In this document: positions 34,056 to 43,111 of the stretch, piece by piece
Numbering within the stretch: the first letter of the stretch is position 1
How the letters are laid out: every line of letters begins with the position of its first letter
DNA from: Aeoliella straminimaris
GTDB lineage: Bacteria; Planctomycetota; Planctomycetia; Pirellulales; Lacipirellulaceae
Direction of reading: 5' to 3'
Length of the DNA: 64,000 nucleotides
Assembly (NCBI RefSeq): GCF_024054565.1
Contig: NZ_JAMXLR010000015.1
Location: 62,001 to 126,000, forward strand
Position numbers and translations under genes: made by a program
Notes under the pieces: generated by a model
Told to the model about the DNA's origin: nothing
Database searches by the model: none
The model's input: the letters and a program-made list of their open reading frames with translations, nothing else

Positions 34056-34215
34056 TTTTCTTGCTACTCGACTTGGCTACGCCAGGATCTCGTTGACGCT
34101 GGGGCTTTTGCTACTCGGCTAGTTTTCTTGCTACTCGACTTGGCTGCGCCAGGATCTCGTTGACGCTGGTTTTCTTGCTACTCGACTTGGCTGCGCCAGG
34201 ATCTCGTTACGCTGG
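34056..34215. repeat. Three 47-bp tandem repeats after the tRNA
   Basis: Copies at 34056-34102, 34123-34169 and 34170-34215 share the core TTTTCTTGCTACTCGACTTG, then GCTGCGCCAGGATCTCGTT and GACGCTGG. Copy 1 has one base changed (CTACGCC), copy 3 lacks one G. A degraded piece (34103-34122) lies between copies 1 and 2. TGGCTGCGCCA in each unit can fold into a small hairpin. Confidence 0.85.
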
Positions 34216-34278
34216 GGCTTTTCTGTGCTGGGCGGGTGTAGCTTTGGCGGCATCGATCTAACCCTCCCTTCACTGCGT

Positions 34279-36351
34279 TCAACCGCGGCCTGCGGTGGCT
34301 AGCTCCTTCACCGCGGCAAGAATCGCCTGCTGCCCTTTGATTGGCGCTTGGCAGGATTGGTTCTCGCAGATGTAGAGCGCCACGTCCTCACCGGCATCGC
34401 GACCTTGGAACAACGCGTCGAGTGGCCCTGCGGAGGATGCAGCCTCTCGCACCGCGATCACGGTACGTGGCAGCAATTGCTGCCAGCAATCGAGCGCTAA
34501 CTGCTTGGCGCCGGCCCCCGTGAACACCAACTCCTGCGCCGGGCCCACAAAGAGGTCCAACCCCACCAGCATTTGCCCCGTGGCCATGGGGATCTGCTGC
34601 ATCAGCGGCGCGGCAGCCTTGAGGATGGCGGCTGCTGTGTCGAGGTAATCGCCGCGAGAGGTAAGCTTACCCAATCGCAGTAGCGCCATCACCGCCATCG
34701 AGTTGCCACCCGGCGTGGCGTTGTCGGTGAAGTCCTTGTTGCGGGTGAGCAGCTCTTCGTGGTCGTCAGCCGTGAAGTAAAAGCCCGCTTCCCATTTTTC
34801 TTGCTCATTGGCGCCACCAAAGTGAGCAATCACGACGTCCATCAATTCGGTAGCGGCCGAGATGTACGACTCCTCAAAGGTTGCCTCGTACAGCGTTACC
34901 AGGGCGTTAGCGAGCGCCGTGTAGTCGTCCAGGTACGCGGCCAGCTTCGCTGTACCACCGCGCCAGGTGTGCAGCAGCCGGCCCGACTCGTCGCGCATCT
35001 CCGAGAGGATAAAATCGGCCGCTTTCCTGGCGGCCGCGGTGTAACGCACTTCGCCCAGCGCGGCGCCGACCTTGGCAAAGGCATCAATCGCCAGGGCGTT
35101 CCAGCTCACCAGCACTTTGTCGTCGAGGCCGGGCCGGGTCCGTTTACTTCGCTCGGCGAGCAACTTCTGGCGGCTCTCGGCTAACTCCTTGGCGAGCTCA
35201 TCAACATCGCGGTCCAGCAGCTTGGCTTGCTGCTCGATGGTCTTTGGCAAGTTCAAAATGCTCTGGCCTTCGAAGTTGCCACCGTCGCGCACATCGTACA
35301 CCCGGCAGAATGTGTCGGCCGCATCGCCCAGCAGCTGTTGCACTTCGGTGGGCGTCCAGACGTAGAACTTGCCCTCCACCCCCTCGCTGTCGGCGTCCTC
35401 GGCACTGTAGAACCCACCTGCTGCGTCAGTCATGTCGCGGAGCAAGTAGTCAAGCGTCTCGGTTACCACCTGACGGTACTGCTCGTTGCCGGTGGCCTGG
35501 TACGCCTCGAGGTAGACCACGGCCAGCAGCGAGTTGTCGTACAGCATTTTCTCGAAGTGCGGCACCAGCCAGCGGGCGTCGACGCTGTACCGGGCGAAGC
35601 CGCCCCCCAGGTGGTCGTACATCCCGCCCTGGAACATCTTGTTGAGCGATGCCGTGACCATATGCAGCCACTGGTCGTTGCCGCTGCGTTGCCACCAACG
35701 GATCAACAGCTGCAGCTCGAACGGGTGAGGAAACTTCGGCGCCTCGCCGAACCCGCCATGGATGGGATCGAACATTCGCTCCAGCGCATGCGCCCCGGCG
35801 TTGAGAAGGCTCTTGTCGAGCAGTACCGAACCTCCTTCGGCGCCTTTGCGAGTGAGCTGTTCGAGCTCGGCGGTAAGCTGCTCGGCACCTTGCAGAGCCT
35901 GGTCGCGACGGTTGGTCCACGCGTCGTCCACGGCCGCCAGTACCTGATCGAATCCCGGCATGCCTCGCGACGCGGTGGGCGGCCAGTAGGTCCCGCCATA
36001 GAACGGTTTGAGCGCCGGCGTCAGAAATACACTCATCGGCCAGCCACCATGCCCGGTCATCAACTGCACGGCGTTCATGTAGATCTGATCGAGGTCGGGT
36101 CGCTCCTCGCGATCGACCTTCACGCAAACAAACTTCTCGTTCATCATCGCCGCGATCCGCGGATCTTCAAAACTTTCATGCTCCATCACATGGCACCAAT
36201 GGCAGGCCGAGTAACCAATCGAAAGAAAAATCGGCTTCTCTTCGGCGCGCGAACGCTCGAGCGCTTCGGGTCCCCATGGATACCACTCAACAGGGTTGTC
36301 CTTGTGCTGCAGCAGGTAGGGAGATGTTTCGTTGGCAAGTTGATTTGGCAT
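34279..36351 (-). CDS. DUF255 thioredoxin-like protein (YyaL/SPATA20 type)
   Basis: 690 residues. N-terminal thioredoxin-like domain: [20 protein letters not shown], the CHWC motif in [17 protein letters not shown] (about 50-60), [15 protein letters not shown] and [11 protein letters not shown]. The remaining 500 residues form an (alpha/alpha)6 barrel typical of this family ([39 protein letters not shown]). No signal peptide, so it is cytoplasmic. The family is broadly conserved but its reaction is not settled. It is the gene downstream of mnmA on the same strand, separated by a palindromic repeat. Confidence 0.93.
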   Translation of the reverse strand: MPNQLANETSPYLLQHKDNPVEWYPWGPEALERSRAEEKPIFLSIGYSACHWCHVMEHESFEDPRIAAMMNEKFVCVKVDREERPDLDQIYMNAVQLMTGHGGWPMSVFLTPALKPFYGGTYWPPTASRGMPGFDQVLAAVDDAWTNRRDQALQGAEQLTAELEQLTRKGAEGGSVLLDKSLLNAGAHALERMFDPIHGGFGEAPKFPHPFELQLLIRWWQRSGNDQWLHMVTASLNKMFQGGMYDHLGGGFARYSVDARWLVPHFEKMLYDNSLLAVVYLEAYQATGNEQYRQVVTETLDYLLRDMTDAAGGFYSAEDADSEGVEGKFYVWTPTEVQQLLGDAADTFCRVYDVRDGGNFEGQSILNLPKTIEQQAKLLDRDVDELAKELAESRQKLLAERSKRTRPGLDDKVLVSWNALAIDAFAKVGAALGEVRYTAAARKAADFILSEMRDESGRLLHTWRGGTAKLAAYLDDYTALANALVTLYEATFEESYISAATELMDVVIAHFGGANEQEKWEAGFYFTADDHEELLTRNKDFTDNATPGGNSMAVMALLRLGKLTSRGDYLDTAAAILKAAAPLMQQIPMATGQMLVGLDLFVGPAQELVFTGAGAKQLALDCWQQLLPRTVIAVREAASSAGPLDALFQGRDAGEDVALYICENQSCQAPIKGQQAILAAVKELATAGRG

Positions 36352-36374
36352 GTGTGCTAATCGTCCTTAGTTTT

Positions 36375-36462
36375 TTAGCCACAGATGAACACAGATAGAC
36401 ACAGATAGACACAGATGTTCGTTCGCATCAATCAGTGCTTATCCGTGTTCATCCGTGGCTAA
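36375..36462. repeat. Inverted repeat between mnmA and DUF255 gene
   Basis: The left side AGCCACAGATGAACACAGAT (36377-36396, then two further ACAGATAGAC-type units) pairs imperfectly with the right side ATCCGTGTTCATCCGTGGCT (36441-36460). The unit ACAGAT is repeated four times on the left. It has the look of a dispersed repeat family seen in other planctomycetes. Confidence 0.7.
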
Positions 36463-36467
36463 TTTAT

Positions 36468-37601
36468 TTACTCAATCCAACCACCACCAAGAACACGATC
36501 GCGTTCGAAGCAGACTACCGCTTGTCCCGGTGCGACGGCAAATTGCGGTTCGTCGAACATCACGCTCAGCCGGCCGTCTGCGAGCCGTGTAAACTCCGCC
36601 GGCGCGGCCGAAGCGTTGTAGCGGATCTGCGCTAGGCCTCGCACCGAATGGTCGACCGGCACATCGGTGAGCCAATTGCATTCGGCGGCGGTTAACTCGC
36701 GGCGGCCGAGTTCGTCCCGGTCGCCCAGTACCACTCGATTGGTATCCGCTTCGATGCGGACCACGAACTTTCGGGCGCCGAGCGCTACGCCGAGGCCCTT
36801 TCGCTGGCCGACGGTGAACCCTTCGATCCCCTCGTGCGTGCCGACCACTTCGCCGGCGGTCGTAACAAATTCGCCTGGCGTGGAAGAGCCTTCGCGGCGG
36901 CGCTTGACGAACTCGTCGTAGCGGCCGCTGGTGACGAAGCAGATTTCCTGGCTGTCCTTCTTCTCGGCGACGTTCATGCCAACCTTGGCGGCCAGCTCGC
37001 GGATGTCGGGCTTCAGGAACTCGCCCACGGGAAGCATCATCCGCTCGAGGTACTTCCGCTCGATGCCAAACAGCACGTACGATTGATCCTTGCCGTCGTC
37101 GATGCCCCGCACCAAGGCCACTTCGCCCCCGCGGCGGACCAACCGAGCGTAGTGCCCCGTGGCAACGAACTCGGCGCCGACCGAGTCGGCATAGTCGAAC
37201 AGCTTGCCGAATTTCAGCCAGTTGTTGCACTGCACGCACGGGTTCGGCGTGCGGCCGCGGACGTACTCGGCGGTGAAGTAGTCCATGATCCGCCCGAATT
37301 CCTCGTTCAGATCAATGGCGTAGAACGGTATCGACAGCCGGTCGGCCACCCGCCGGGCGTCCTCGGCATCGGCCGCTGTGCAGCACCCCTGCTTGTGATC
37401 GAGCCGCATCACCGGCAACTGCTGCCCTCCCGAGCGAGCTTGCTCGGTGCCCTCAGAACCGCTCAGCGTGGCACAAACCGCGGGGCTCTGTTCGCCATGG
37501 CGCATGAAGACGCCGATCACCTGGTGGCCCGCCTCGGTGAGCAGATGGGCCGCCACGCTCGAATCGACTCCCCCGCTCATTGCCAGGACCACGCGTGCCA
37601 T
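36468..37601 (-). CDS. mnmA: tRNA 2-thiouridylase MnmA
   Basis: 377 residues from ATG 37601, where the PP-loop begins: MARVVLAMSGGVDSSVAAHL. Other motifs: PNPCVQCNNWLKFG (catalytic Cys), FVATGHYARL, KDQSYVLFGI, EKKDSQEICFV (second catalytic Cys) and EGFTVGQRKGLGVA. It makes 2-thiouridine at position 34 of tRNA Lys, Glu and Gln using sulfur from a relay. There is an insertion of about 35 residues after GVFMRHGE that holds CCTAADAEDARRVA downstream. Divergent from prfB across 150 bp. Confidence 0.95.
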   Translation of the reverse strand: MARVVLAMSGGVDSSVAAHLLTEAGHQVIGVFMRHGEQSPAVCATLSGSEGTEQARSGGQQLPVMRLDHKQGCCTAADAEDARRVADRLSIPFYAIDLNEEFGRIMDYFTAEYVRGRTPNPCVQCNNWLKFGKLFDYADSVGAEFVATGHYARLVRRGGEVALVRGIDDGKDQSYVLFGIERKYLERMMLPVGEFLKPDIRELAAKVGMNVAEKKDSQEICFVTSGRYDEFVKRRREGSSTPGEFVTTAGEVVGTHEGIEGFTVGQRKGLGVALGARKFVVRIEADTNRVVLGDRDELGRRELTAAECNWLTDVPVDHSVRGLAQIRYNASAAPAEFTRLADGRLSVMFDEPQFAVAPGQAVVCFERDRVLGGGWIE

Positions 37602-37753
37602 GCTTGCAGCATAGGCGCGAGCTTGCCCGCGAACAACGGCCCGCCCTCGCGGGTCCTGGGGGTTACCCGTATAATTCCGTAGCCGGAGTCGCCAGACTTC
37701 GGACCTCAGAACTCTTGCGAGTCTTGCCACCCCCAGAAAAGAAGCAAATCGCC

Positions 37754-38876
37754 ATGGAAAAGGAATTTGTCGACCGCACGGCCGGCATTCAGGAGGCCCT
37801 GACGCAGCTCAGGGACTCTCTTTGACTACGCCACTAAGAAATCCCGCATCGAGGAAATCGAGCGGGAACAGGGCGAGCCTAGCTTCTGGGACGATCAGGA
37901 AAAGGCACAGGAGAAAATCGGCGAGCGCAAGTCGCTGAATTCTGTCGTCGCCCCGCTGGACGAGGCGCTCGCCGCAGCGGATGACCTGGCGGCCATGGTC
38001 GAAATGGCCGAAGAGGATGAGGAACTCGCGGCCGAGGTGCCGGGCGAGGTCGAGCGAATCGAGACGATGCTCGAAAAGCTCAAGCTCAGCGCGCTGCTCT
38101 CGGGTACCCATGACGCTGCGGGTGCCATCATCACCATCAACGCTCGCGACGGCGGCACCGACGCCAACGACTGGGCCGAAATGCTGCTGCGGATGTACAT
38201 CCAATGGGCCAGCAAGAACGACTACAAAGTCGAGCTGATCGATCGGCAGGACAACGAAGAGGCGGGCATCAACAACGCCACGTTCGCCATTCGCGGGCCG
38301 ATGGCCTACGGTTACCTGCGGGGCGAGACCGGCATTCATCGCCTGGTGCGAATCAGCCCGTTCAACTCTGAAGGCAAGCGTCAGACCAGCTTCGCGGCGG
38401 TCGATGTGTCGCCCGAGATCAGCGACTCGGTGGAAGTTGAAATCGACGAGAGTGACGTCCGCACCGACACTTACCGCGCGAGCGGCGCCGGCGGTCAGCA
38501 CGTCAACAAGACCGACTCGGCGGTGCGTTTGACCCACGAGCCAACCGGCATCGTCGTGCAGTGCCAGAACGAACGCTCGCAGCATAAGAATCGTGCCACC
38601 GCCTGGAAGATGCTTCGTGCGCAGCTCGCCCGAGCCGAGGAAGAAAAACGCGAAGCGGCCGACGCGGCCAAGTACGGAGAGCAGGCGAAGACCGGCTTCG
38701 GCTCGCAGATCCGCAACTATTTCCTACACCCCGACCAACGCGTGAAGGACGCCCGCACCAAATTCCAGATGGGCAACTTCCACGCCGTACTGGACGGCGA
38801 CATCCAAGGCTTCCTCGATAGCACCCTCCGCTGGCGCGCCGGCCAACCAATCGAAGACGACGACGACGAGGATTAA
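37754..38876 (+). CDS. prfB: Peptide chain release factor 2, with programmed +1 frameshift
   Basis: The first 23 codons (MEKEFVDRTAGIQEALTQLR, then DSL) run to TGA at 37823. The rest is in the +1 frame, from GAC at 37824, giving 373 residues in all. Motifs: SPF in VRISPFNSEGKRQT for UGA recognition, GGQ in ASGAGGQHVNKTDSAVR for peptide release. RF2 reads UAA and UGA; when RF2 is scarce, the ribosome waits at its own UGA and shifts. The gene is separate from mnmA but shares its upstream region. Confidence 0.96.
37811..37826 (+). promoter_or_regulatory. prfB +1 frameshift site
   Basis: AGGG (37811-37814) acts as an internal Shine-Dalgarno element, 5 bases before CTT TGA C (37820-37826). This is the classical RF2 arrangement. 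Slipping from CTT to TTT lets GAC be read next. Confidence 0.92.
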
Positions 38877-38892
38877 GAGTGGCTCACCGTAG

Positions 38893-38912
38893 CCCTCGAC
38901 GGATGTCGAGGG
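38893..38912 (+). terminator. Hairpin after prfB
   Basis: CCCTCGAC pairs perfectly with GTCGAGGG around a GGAT loop, 17 bp after the prfB stop, followed by TTTC. The T-run is short. Similar CCCTCGAC palindromes are dispersed in planctomycete genomes, so it may be a repeat that serves as transcript end. Confidence 0.5.
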
Positions 38913-39000
38913 TTTCTGGGAATGGCAACCGCGCTGGAGCTTCGAAACACTCGACTTCCGTCGAAGGCTGTTGGGGATTGAGAATAACAAGCTGACGACG

Positions 39001-39510
39001 ATGTCCAACTCCCCACACACCACTCTCGAAAAGCTCACCAAGAAAGATTGCGGCATCCGCGTCGACTTCTATTGGCTCGGCGATCGGTTCAGCCACACGA
39101 TCTCAGCGGTGCGCGACGGTGAAGCAACGGTGGTGTGGCGGAGCGTGGACAACGACGAGTTCGGCCCTGTGTATCAGGAACTGCACGAGCAGACCACGCA
39201 TGATGGCCGGACGATTCTGTTCCTCAACGGAGCGAGTGCGGGGGCGCATTGGTCGGCTAGTGTTTCGTTCAAAGAAGCAGTCTGCCATCTGACCTTTGAT
39301 GTGGCCGCACGGGTTGCCAAAGAGCCAGTTGAGCGAGTTATCGAATATCGTAGTGAATTGGATGGCAACCTACCCCTCGCCTGTGCCCACTTCGCAAACG
39401 GTAGCGGCGAACTCATCGATCCTAGCCCGCCGGGGAATCGCATTCCGTCGGAGGAATCGAGCGACAAACTGCCGGCCACGCTACGCTACAAGTACATGTT
39501 TCTTTGGTAA
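39001..39510 (+). CDS. Protein of unknown function
   Basis: 169 residues from ATG 39001; an in-frame ATG at 38971 lies in the stretch after a palindrome and is less likely. No membrane segment, signal peptide or family motif that I recognise. The middle has a possible beta-rich core (GIRVDFYWLGDRFSHTISAV, then EATVVWRSVDNDEF) and the C-terminus is Pro/Ser-rich. Cytoplasmic by default. It faces the - strand gene at 39625 with a palindrome between. Confidence 0.55.
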   Translation: MSNSPHTTLEKLTKKDCGIRVDFYWLGDRFSHTISAVRDGEATVVWRSVDNDEFGPVYQELHEQTTHDGRTILFLNGASAGAHWSASVSFKEAVCHLTFDVAARVAKEPVERVIEYRSELDGNLPLACAHFANGSGELIDPSPPGNRIPSEESSDKLPATLRYKYMFLW

Positions 39511-39552
39511 CCATAAAGGAACATGGCCGCCGGTGGCCGTGAGCGAACAAAG

Positions 39553-39579
39553 CCATCCGCACGCGCTAGCGTCGGATGG
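39553..39579. repeat. Palindrome between convergent genes
   Basis: CCATCCG (39553-39559) and CGGATGG (39573-39579), with ACGC/GCGT continuing inward round GCTA. It lies between two genes that end towards each other and could act as a shared transcript end. Confidence 0.55.
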
Positions 39580-39624
39580 ATTGGCTCTGGCGCAACTGCG
39601 TAGGGCTTGTTTAGGCCTGCGGGG

Positions 39625-40107
39625 CTACCAGTTGCCGTACTCCAAATACAGTCGGTCGGGTTCGCGGCCACAGTAGACCGCGTGATAGAACTGCCTGGAG
39701 TGGTCGTACAACTCGAACCGCCTTGGCATCGCCTCGAGCTCCTCGCGACTTGGCCACCACTTCACCTTCCAGGCTTTCGCCGTCGTTGCTGCGAAGGAGC
39801 CCGAGAAGTGGTCGGAGCTGTGGTCCTCGAGACTCCACTCGTCAATTAGTTGATTCAACAACTCGTCGTCTGTCACTTCGAACACAAATGCATACGTATG
39901 TTCTCTGATGGCGCCCTCATGATGGAACGAGGATAAGAGTTTCGCGGTGGCTGGAATCGGGAGGGGAAAGCTGGTCGGTTGGGGACTGGCGCTACGCCAG
40001 AGGAGCCAAAAACCGACACCGATAGCCAGCAGGAGAAGTGTGAGGCGAACCAGCTTTTGCGACTTGGGCATAGGGAGCAGCGAGTCGGGAATCTCTGGCG
40101 GAGTCAT
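39625..40107 (-). CDS. Membrane-anchored protein of unknown function
   Basis: 160 residues (or 148 from the ATG at 40071). One N-terminal membrane segment (LVRLTLLLLAIGVGFWLLWR), then a soluble part with FEVTDDELLNQLIDEWSLED and WWPSREELEAMPRRFELYDH. It resembles a small globular domain facing outward. I recognise no family. It has no obvious operon partner; upstream is a long repeat-containing stretch. Confidence 0.55.
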   Translation of the reverse strand: MTPPEIPDSLLPMPKSQKLVRLTLLLLAIGVGFWLLWRSASPQPTSFPLPIPATAKLLSSFHHEGAIREHTYAFVFEVTDDELLNQLIDEWSLEDHSSDHFSGSFAATTAKAWKVKWWPSREELEAMPRRFELYDHSRQFYHAVYCGREPDRLYLEYGNW

Positions 40108-40240
40108 TGGTGAGCAGGTATCGCTGGTTGCATTGTACCACGAGAGACCGAGGGACCTCTCTTGCGTCTAACCAAACTTGCCGAAGTCTCGCCGCGACCA
40201 ACGCTCGTGGCTCTCTACTTCCCGCGGGCTGTAAGAAACT

Positions 40241-40440
40241 CGTCGTTGAACCCGTCCCCCAACCTGCTCCAATGGAGGTGCATCCCGCTACGTACACACC
40301 GGCGAGCGTGGGCCGTAAGGCCCGTGGTCGTGTCGAAGGCAGGTAGGCAGTGAGCGGTGAGCAGAAGGCGGTGAGTGAGTAAGCGTGCACCTGGGGCACT
40401 TCGCTGACTCGCGGAGCGAGTCGCCACTATCGGGAGTATT
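40241..40440. repeat. Dispersed ~200-bp repeat, copy B
   Basis: The second copy of the repeat described at 14181-14385, in the same orientation. It keeps GGCGAGCGTGGGCCGTAAGG then CCCGTGGTCGTGT, TGAGTAAG, and GCGGAGCGAGTCGCCAC. Overall similarity is moderate, with a well-kept core and ends. Confidence 0.65.
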
Positions 40441-40681
40441 GGTACAACTTCCACACATGCGGGGAACAACGCGGTGGGTTATGGACCACCGGGCGAGTGA
40501 TTGACACTGGAAAACAAGGGGTGTCACCGCTTGGGAGAGACCAAAACACGTTGGGTTTTGGGCCCACGGATGAAGATCCCCAGCAGTTGGCCCAAAACCA
40601 TGGCCAGCCCGCCACGATCCACCGTCTGGTGACGGTGGCTACAGGGTAGCGGCGCTGGTCGCGGCTTGGCGCCGGCGCATG

Positions 40682-40715
40682 AAAAAACCGCCGCCTTGTG
40701 GAAAAGACGACGGTT
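40682..40715 (-). terminator. Intrinsic terminator
   Basis: Read on the - strand: AACCGTCGTCTT pairs with AAGGCGGCGGTT (two G-U pairs) and is followed by a run of T. It begins 30 bp after the stop codon of the gene at 40746-40976. Confidence 0.8.
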
Positions 40716-40745
40716 GATGTGGGTTTCAAACTCCCGCGACTGCGA

Positions 40746-40976
40746 TCAGTCGCGAGGGCGTACGGCACCAGTCAGGCCGCTGTAGTCGAAACGATCTTCG
40801 TCGTGCCACAGGGGCTGACCCTGGCGGACACGCTCGGCGAGGATTTCCAGCTTCTCCGCCGAGCCCGCGGGGGCCGTGGTGGGCTGGAAGGTTTCGTCGA
40901 CGCGGGGCACGAAGTCTTCGTCGTGACCGTACTTCAGGATGGCGTCGAATACATTGTCTAGCTTGTTGTCAGGCAT
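40746..40976 (-). CDS. Small conserved-looking protein of unknown function
   Basis: 76 residues, MPDNKLDNVFDAILKYGHDE onward, with no membrane segment or signal peptide. It is acidic, with a predicted helix in SAEKLEILAERVRQGQPLWH. A good terminator follows its stop codon, which supports a real gene. Reading on the other strand gives no better candidate. The role is unknown. Confidence 0.65.
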   Translation of the reverse strand: MPDNKLDNVFDAILKYGHDEDFVPRVDETFQPTTAPAGSAEKLEILAERVRQGQPLWHDEDRFDYSGLTGAVRPRD

Positions 40977-41374
40977 GATAAACTCTCACAACTCGATACA
41001 GGGCCGGCCCTAGGGGCGGGAAGGTGAAGCCGGCTATGGGTGATCCTCGCAGCCGCCTGGGTGAACTTACACCGCTACGGGGAATGAAGAACTCGTTAAC
41101 ATTGAACGCACGATTATTACTGGGAAAATTCGGAAGTCAAGTTTTTGCAAGGGTCCAAAACCCAACTTTTCTTGCCTTTTTTGGTCCAACCTGGCAAACC
41201 GTACCGGATGGCGAAAAATGGGGGCTTTAATGCAAAAAGGCAATCCAGGAGGTGGGTATTGCCGACATCCTCGAATTCCGAATCGAGGCCGAAATCATAA
41301 CGTCTGCCCGCCATGTGTTAAGCCCATTTTAACAGCCTGCGATTACACCTAAAAGCGAAAGGTTCCAAAAATTT
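40977..41374. other. Intergenic stretch
   Basis: About 400 bp between two divergently transcribed genes. It is AT-richer than its surroundings around 41100-41200. GCCCTAGGGGC (41007-41017) resembles the palindrome before the LuxR-type gene at 2170 but is not an exact copy. No gene seen. Confidence 0.4.
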
Positions 41375-41794
41375 ATGCCTTGGATTCAACATTCCCTGCA
41401 GTTTGCCCCAAAGCGCCGTGGCTTCCATCTGGTGACCCGCGAGATCGTCGCTCAGGTACCCGAAATCGGCGACACGAGTGTGGGCCTGTTGAACTTGTTT
41501 CTGCAGCACACATCCGCAAGTCTGACCATCAACGAGAACGCCGATCCGGACGTGCAGGTCGACTTAGAGGCCTCGATGAATGCGATCGCCCCCGAGTCGT
41601 TTCCGTACGTCCACACCTGCGAGGGCCCGGACGACATGCCGGCCCACGTGAAGAGCTCGCTTTTGGGGGCTTCGCTCACCGTACCGGTGCGTGATGGCCG
41701 ACTGGCCCTGGGTACCTGGCAGGGAATCTACCTGGTGGAACACCGCAACCATGCTAGCAGTCGACGCGTCGTGGCGACGCTGTGGGGCGAGTGA
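41375..41794 (+). CDS. yjbQ: YjbQ/UPF0047 family protein
   Basis: 139 residues. Family motifs are complete: FHLVTREIVAQVPEI, GLLNLFLQHTSASLTINENA, DPDVQVDLEASMNAIAP, HTCEGPDDMPAHVKSSLLG, LGTWQGIYLVEHR. Members form small trimers and some have weak thiamine phosphate synthase activity; the true role is uncertain. It ends 22 bp before the stop of the convergent gene. Confidence 0.93.
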   Translation: MPWIQHSLQFAPKRRGFHLVTREIVAQVPEIGDTSVGLLNLFLQHTSASLTINENADPDVQVDLEASMNAIAPESFPYVHTCEGPDDMPAHVKSSLLGASLTVPVRDGRLALGTWQGIYLVEHRNHASSRRVVATLWGE

Positions 41795-41816
41795 CATGCT
41801 CGGGGCCAGCTGGAAG

Positions 41817-42878
41817 CTAGGCGCCAGGGTTGGCGGACTCGGAATCCGGACCCTGGGGGTCGGTATTTTCGGCCGCTTCGACTTCCTGCTGACCGAGTCC
41901 GAACCAGCGGCCGACCACGGTGGCGGCCTGACCCACCAGCTTGCCACTGAGCAGGTCCTCGGTGATGGTGCTGCGGTCGGTGGAGAAATTCTCCCAGACG
42001 GCCGTGATGTAGGGCTGGCTCACATCGGCCAATGTGTTGTAGTAGCCACGGGTGTGGATGTCGGTCAATGCACTGCGGTAATGGTCGACCACCAGGCGAT
42101 CGAGCAGCGTGCCTGCGATGGTAACGCCCGACAATGCCCCCTGAGCGACTTTGTCGGCTCGGTTTAGTGCATGTAGGGTCATTGCACCGGACACTTCGAG
42201 CAGCGTGACATCCTCGCCGCGTGCAACTTCGTGCATGTCTCGCCACAGCCGATCGATCTCGGCGGCGGGCAGGACCTTGGTGGGATCGATTTTACGGACC
42301 GACGCACTGGTATCGTTGATAGCCTGGGTGATGCCCTCGACCGACAGCGGCGGGGTGTCGAACACCTCGGCGCCGACGGCCGAGGAATTGCGGATGGCCT
42401 CGAGCAGGTCGCCGGCGTGGTCGATGGTCGAGTTCTCGTCGATCACGCCTTCGCGTTTGAGCTCGATGGCCAGTTCCTTGAGGTAGGTCTGCGAACCGTA
42501 GGCAACATCGCTCACTACGGCCAGCAGCAGGGCGGGCGAGAGATGCAGCGTGGCGAGACTGGCCATCTCGACGAAGCTGCCCACGGTCTTCTTGGCCACG
42601 TAGCCCTCGATCTTGGGAGCCGGCTGTGCGTCGCCTTCGTGCCTAACGCCGCCCACATCGCTGGTGAGAAAGTCGAGACCTTGCTGCACCACAATCTCAT
42701 AGCTCTTGGAACTGCGAAACGCCTGCGGCACCAGCAGATTGGCCCCCTCGCGCACCACGCCCCCCGCCATGCCGGCGGTGCTGCGGAGTGCTCGCTCGGG
42801 GAGACTGAGCGAGTACAGCAGGTAGTCGTGCACACTGCGTTCGGAGGGTTCTGGCGTCGGATCGGACGGTTGAGGCAT
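41817..42878 (-). CDS. Protein of unknown function, helical
   Basis: 353 residues from ATG 42878 (AAAGGA 6 bp before it; the upstream frame is longer but lacks a better start). It opens with PSERSVHDYLLYSLSLPERA and continues as a mostly helical protein: TVGSFVEMASLATLHLSPAL, ALLLAVVSDVAYGSQTYLKE, then repeated short helical units. One or two stretches are hydrophobic enough for membrane contact. I recognise no family. It is alone, divergent from the J-domain gene. Confidence 0.6.
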   Translation of the reverse strand: MPQPSDPTPEPSERSVHDYLLYSLSLPERALRSTAGMAGGVVREGANLLVPQAFRSSKSYEIVVQQGLDFLTSDVGGVRHEGDAQPAPKIEGYVAKKTVGSFVEMASLATLHLSPALLLAVVSDVAYGSQTYLKELAIELKREGVIDENSTIDHAGDLLEAIRNSSAVGAEVFDTPPLSVEGITQAINDTSASVRKIDPTKVLPAAEIDRLWRDMHEVARGEDVTLLEVSGAMTLHALNRADKVAQGALSGVTIAGTLLDRLVVDHYRSALTDIHTRGYYNTLADVSQPYITAVWENFSTDRSTITEDLLSGKLVGQAATVVGRWFGLGQQEVEAAENTDPQGPDSESANPGA

Positions 42879-43111
42879 CGGGGTCCTTTCTCGCACATCG
42901 GCCGCAGAGGGGGTGGACGTCATCATAGCGAATATAGCCTCCGAGGGACTGCCCGGCACCGCATTGGAATACGCTTGCTGGTTGCCGGGCCGGGTAAGTT
43001 CAGGGGGTTGTTCGCCCGTGGTGCGCAACTCTTGCCCAGGATGGGTATAATTCAGTCCAAGAGCTCCAGATTCGCCTTCACGGTGCCTTTGACCGAAACG
43101 GGTGTCCCCCC

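Larger units (their letters stand above)
40108..40745. other. Long intergenic stretch with repeats
   Basis: About 640 bp without a gene. It holds repeat copy B (40241-40440), the inverted repeat GGTTTTGGGCC/GGCCCAAAACC (40554-40564 and 40589-40599), and the terminator of the next - strand gene at its right end. ORFs here are shadows of the repeats. Confidence 0.55.

Noticed and set aside
34056..34215. CRISPR array
   Set aside because: Copies 2 and 3 touch directly and there are no unique spacers of even length; no cas genes are near. It is a tandem repeat.
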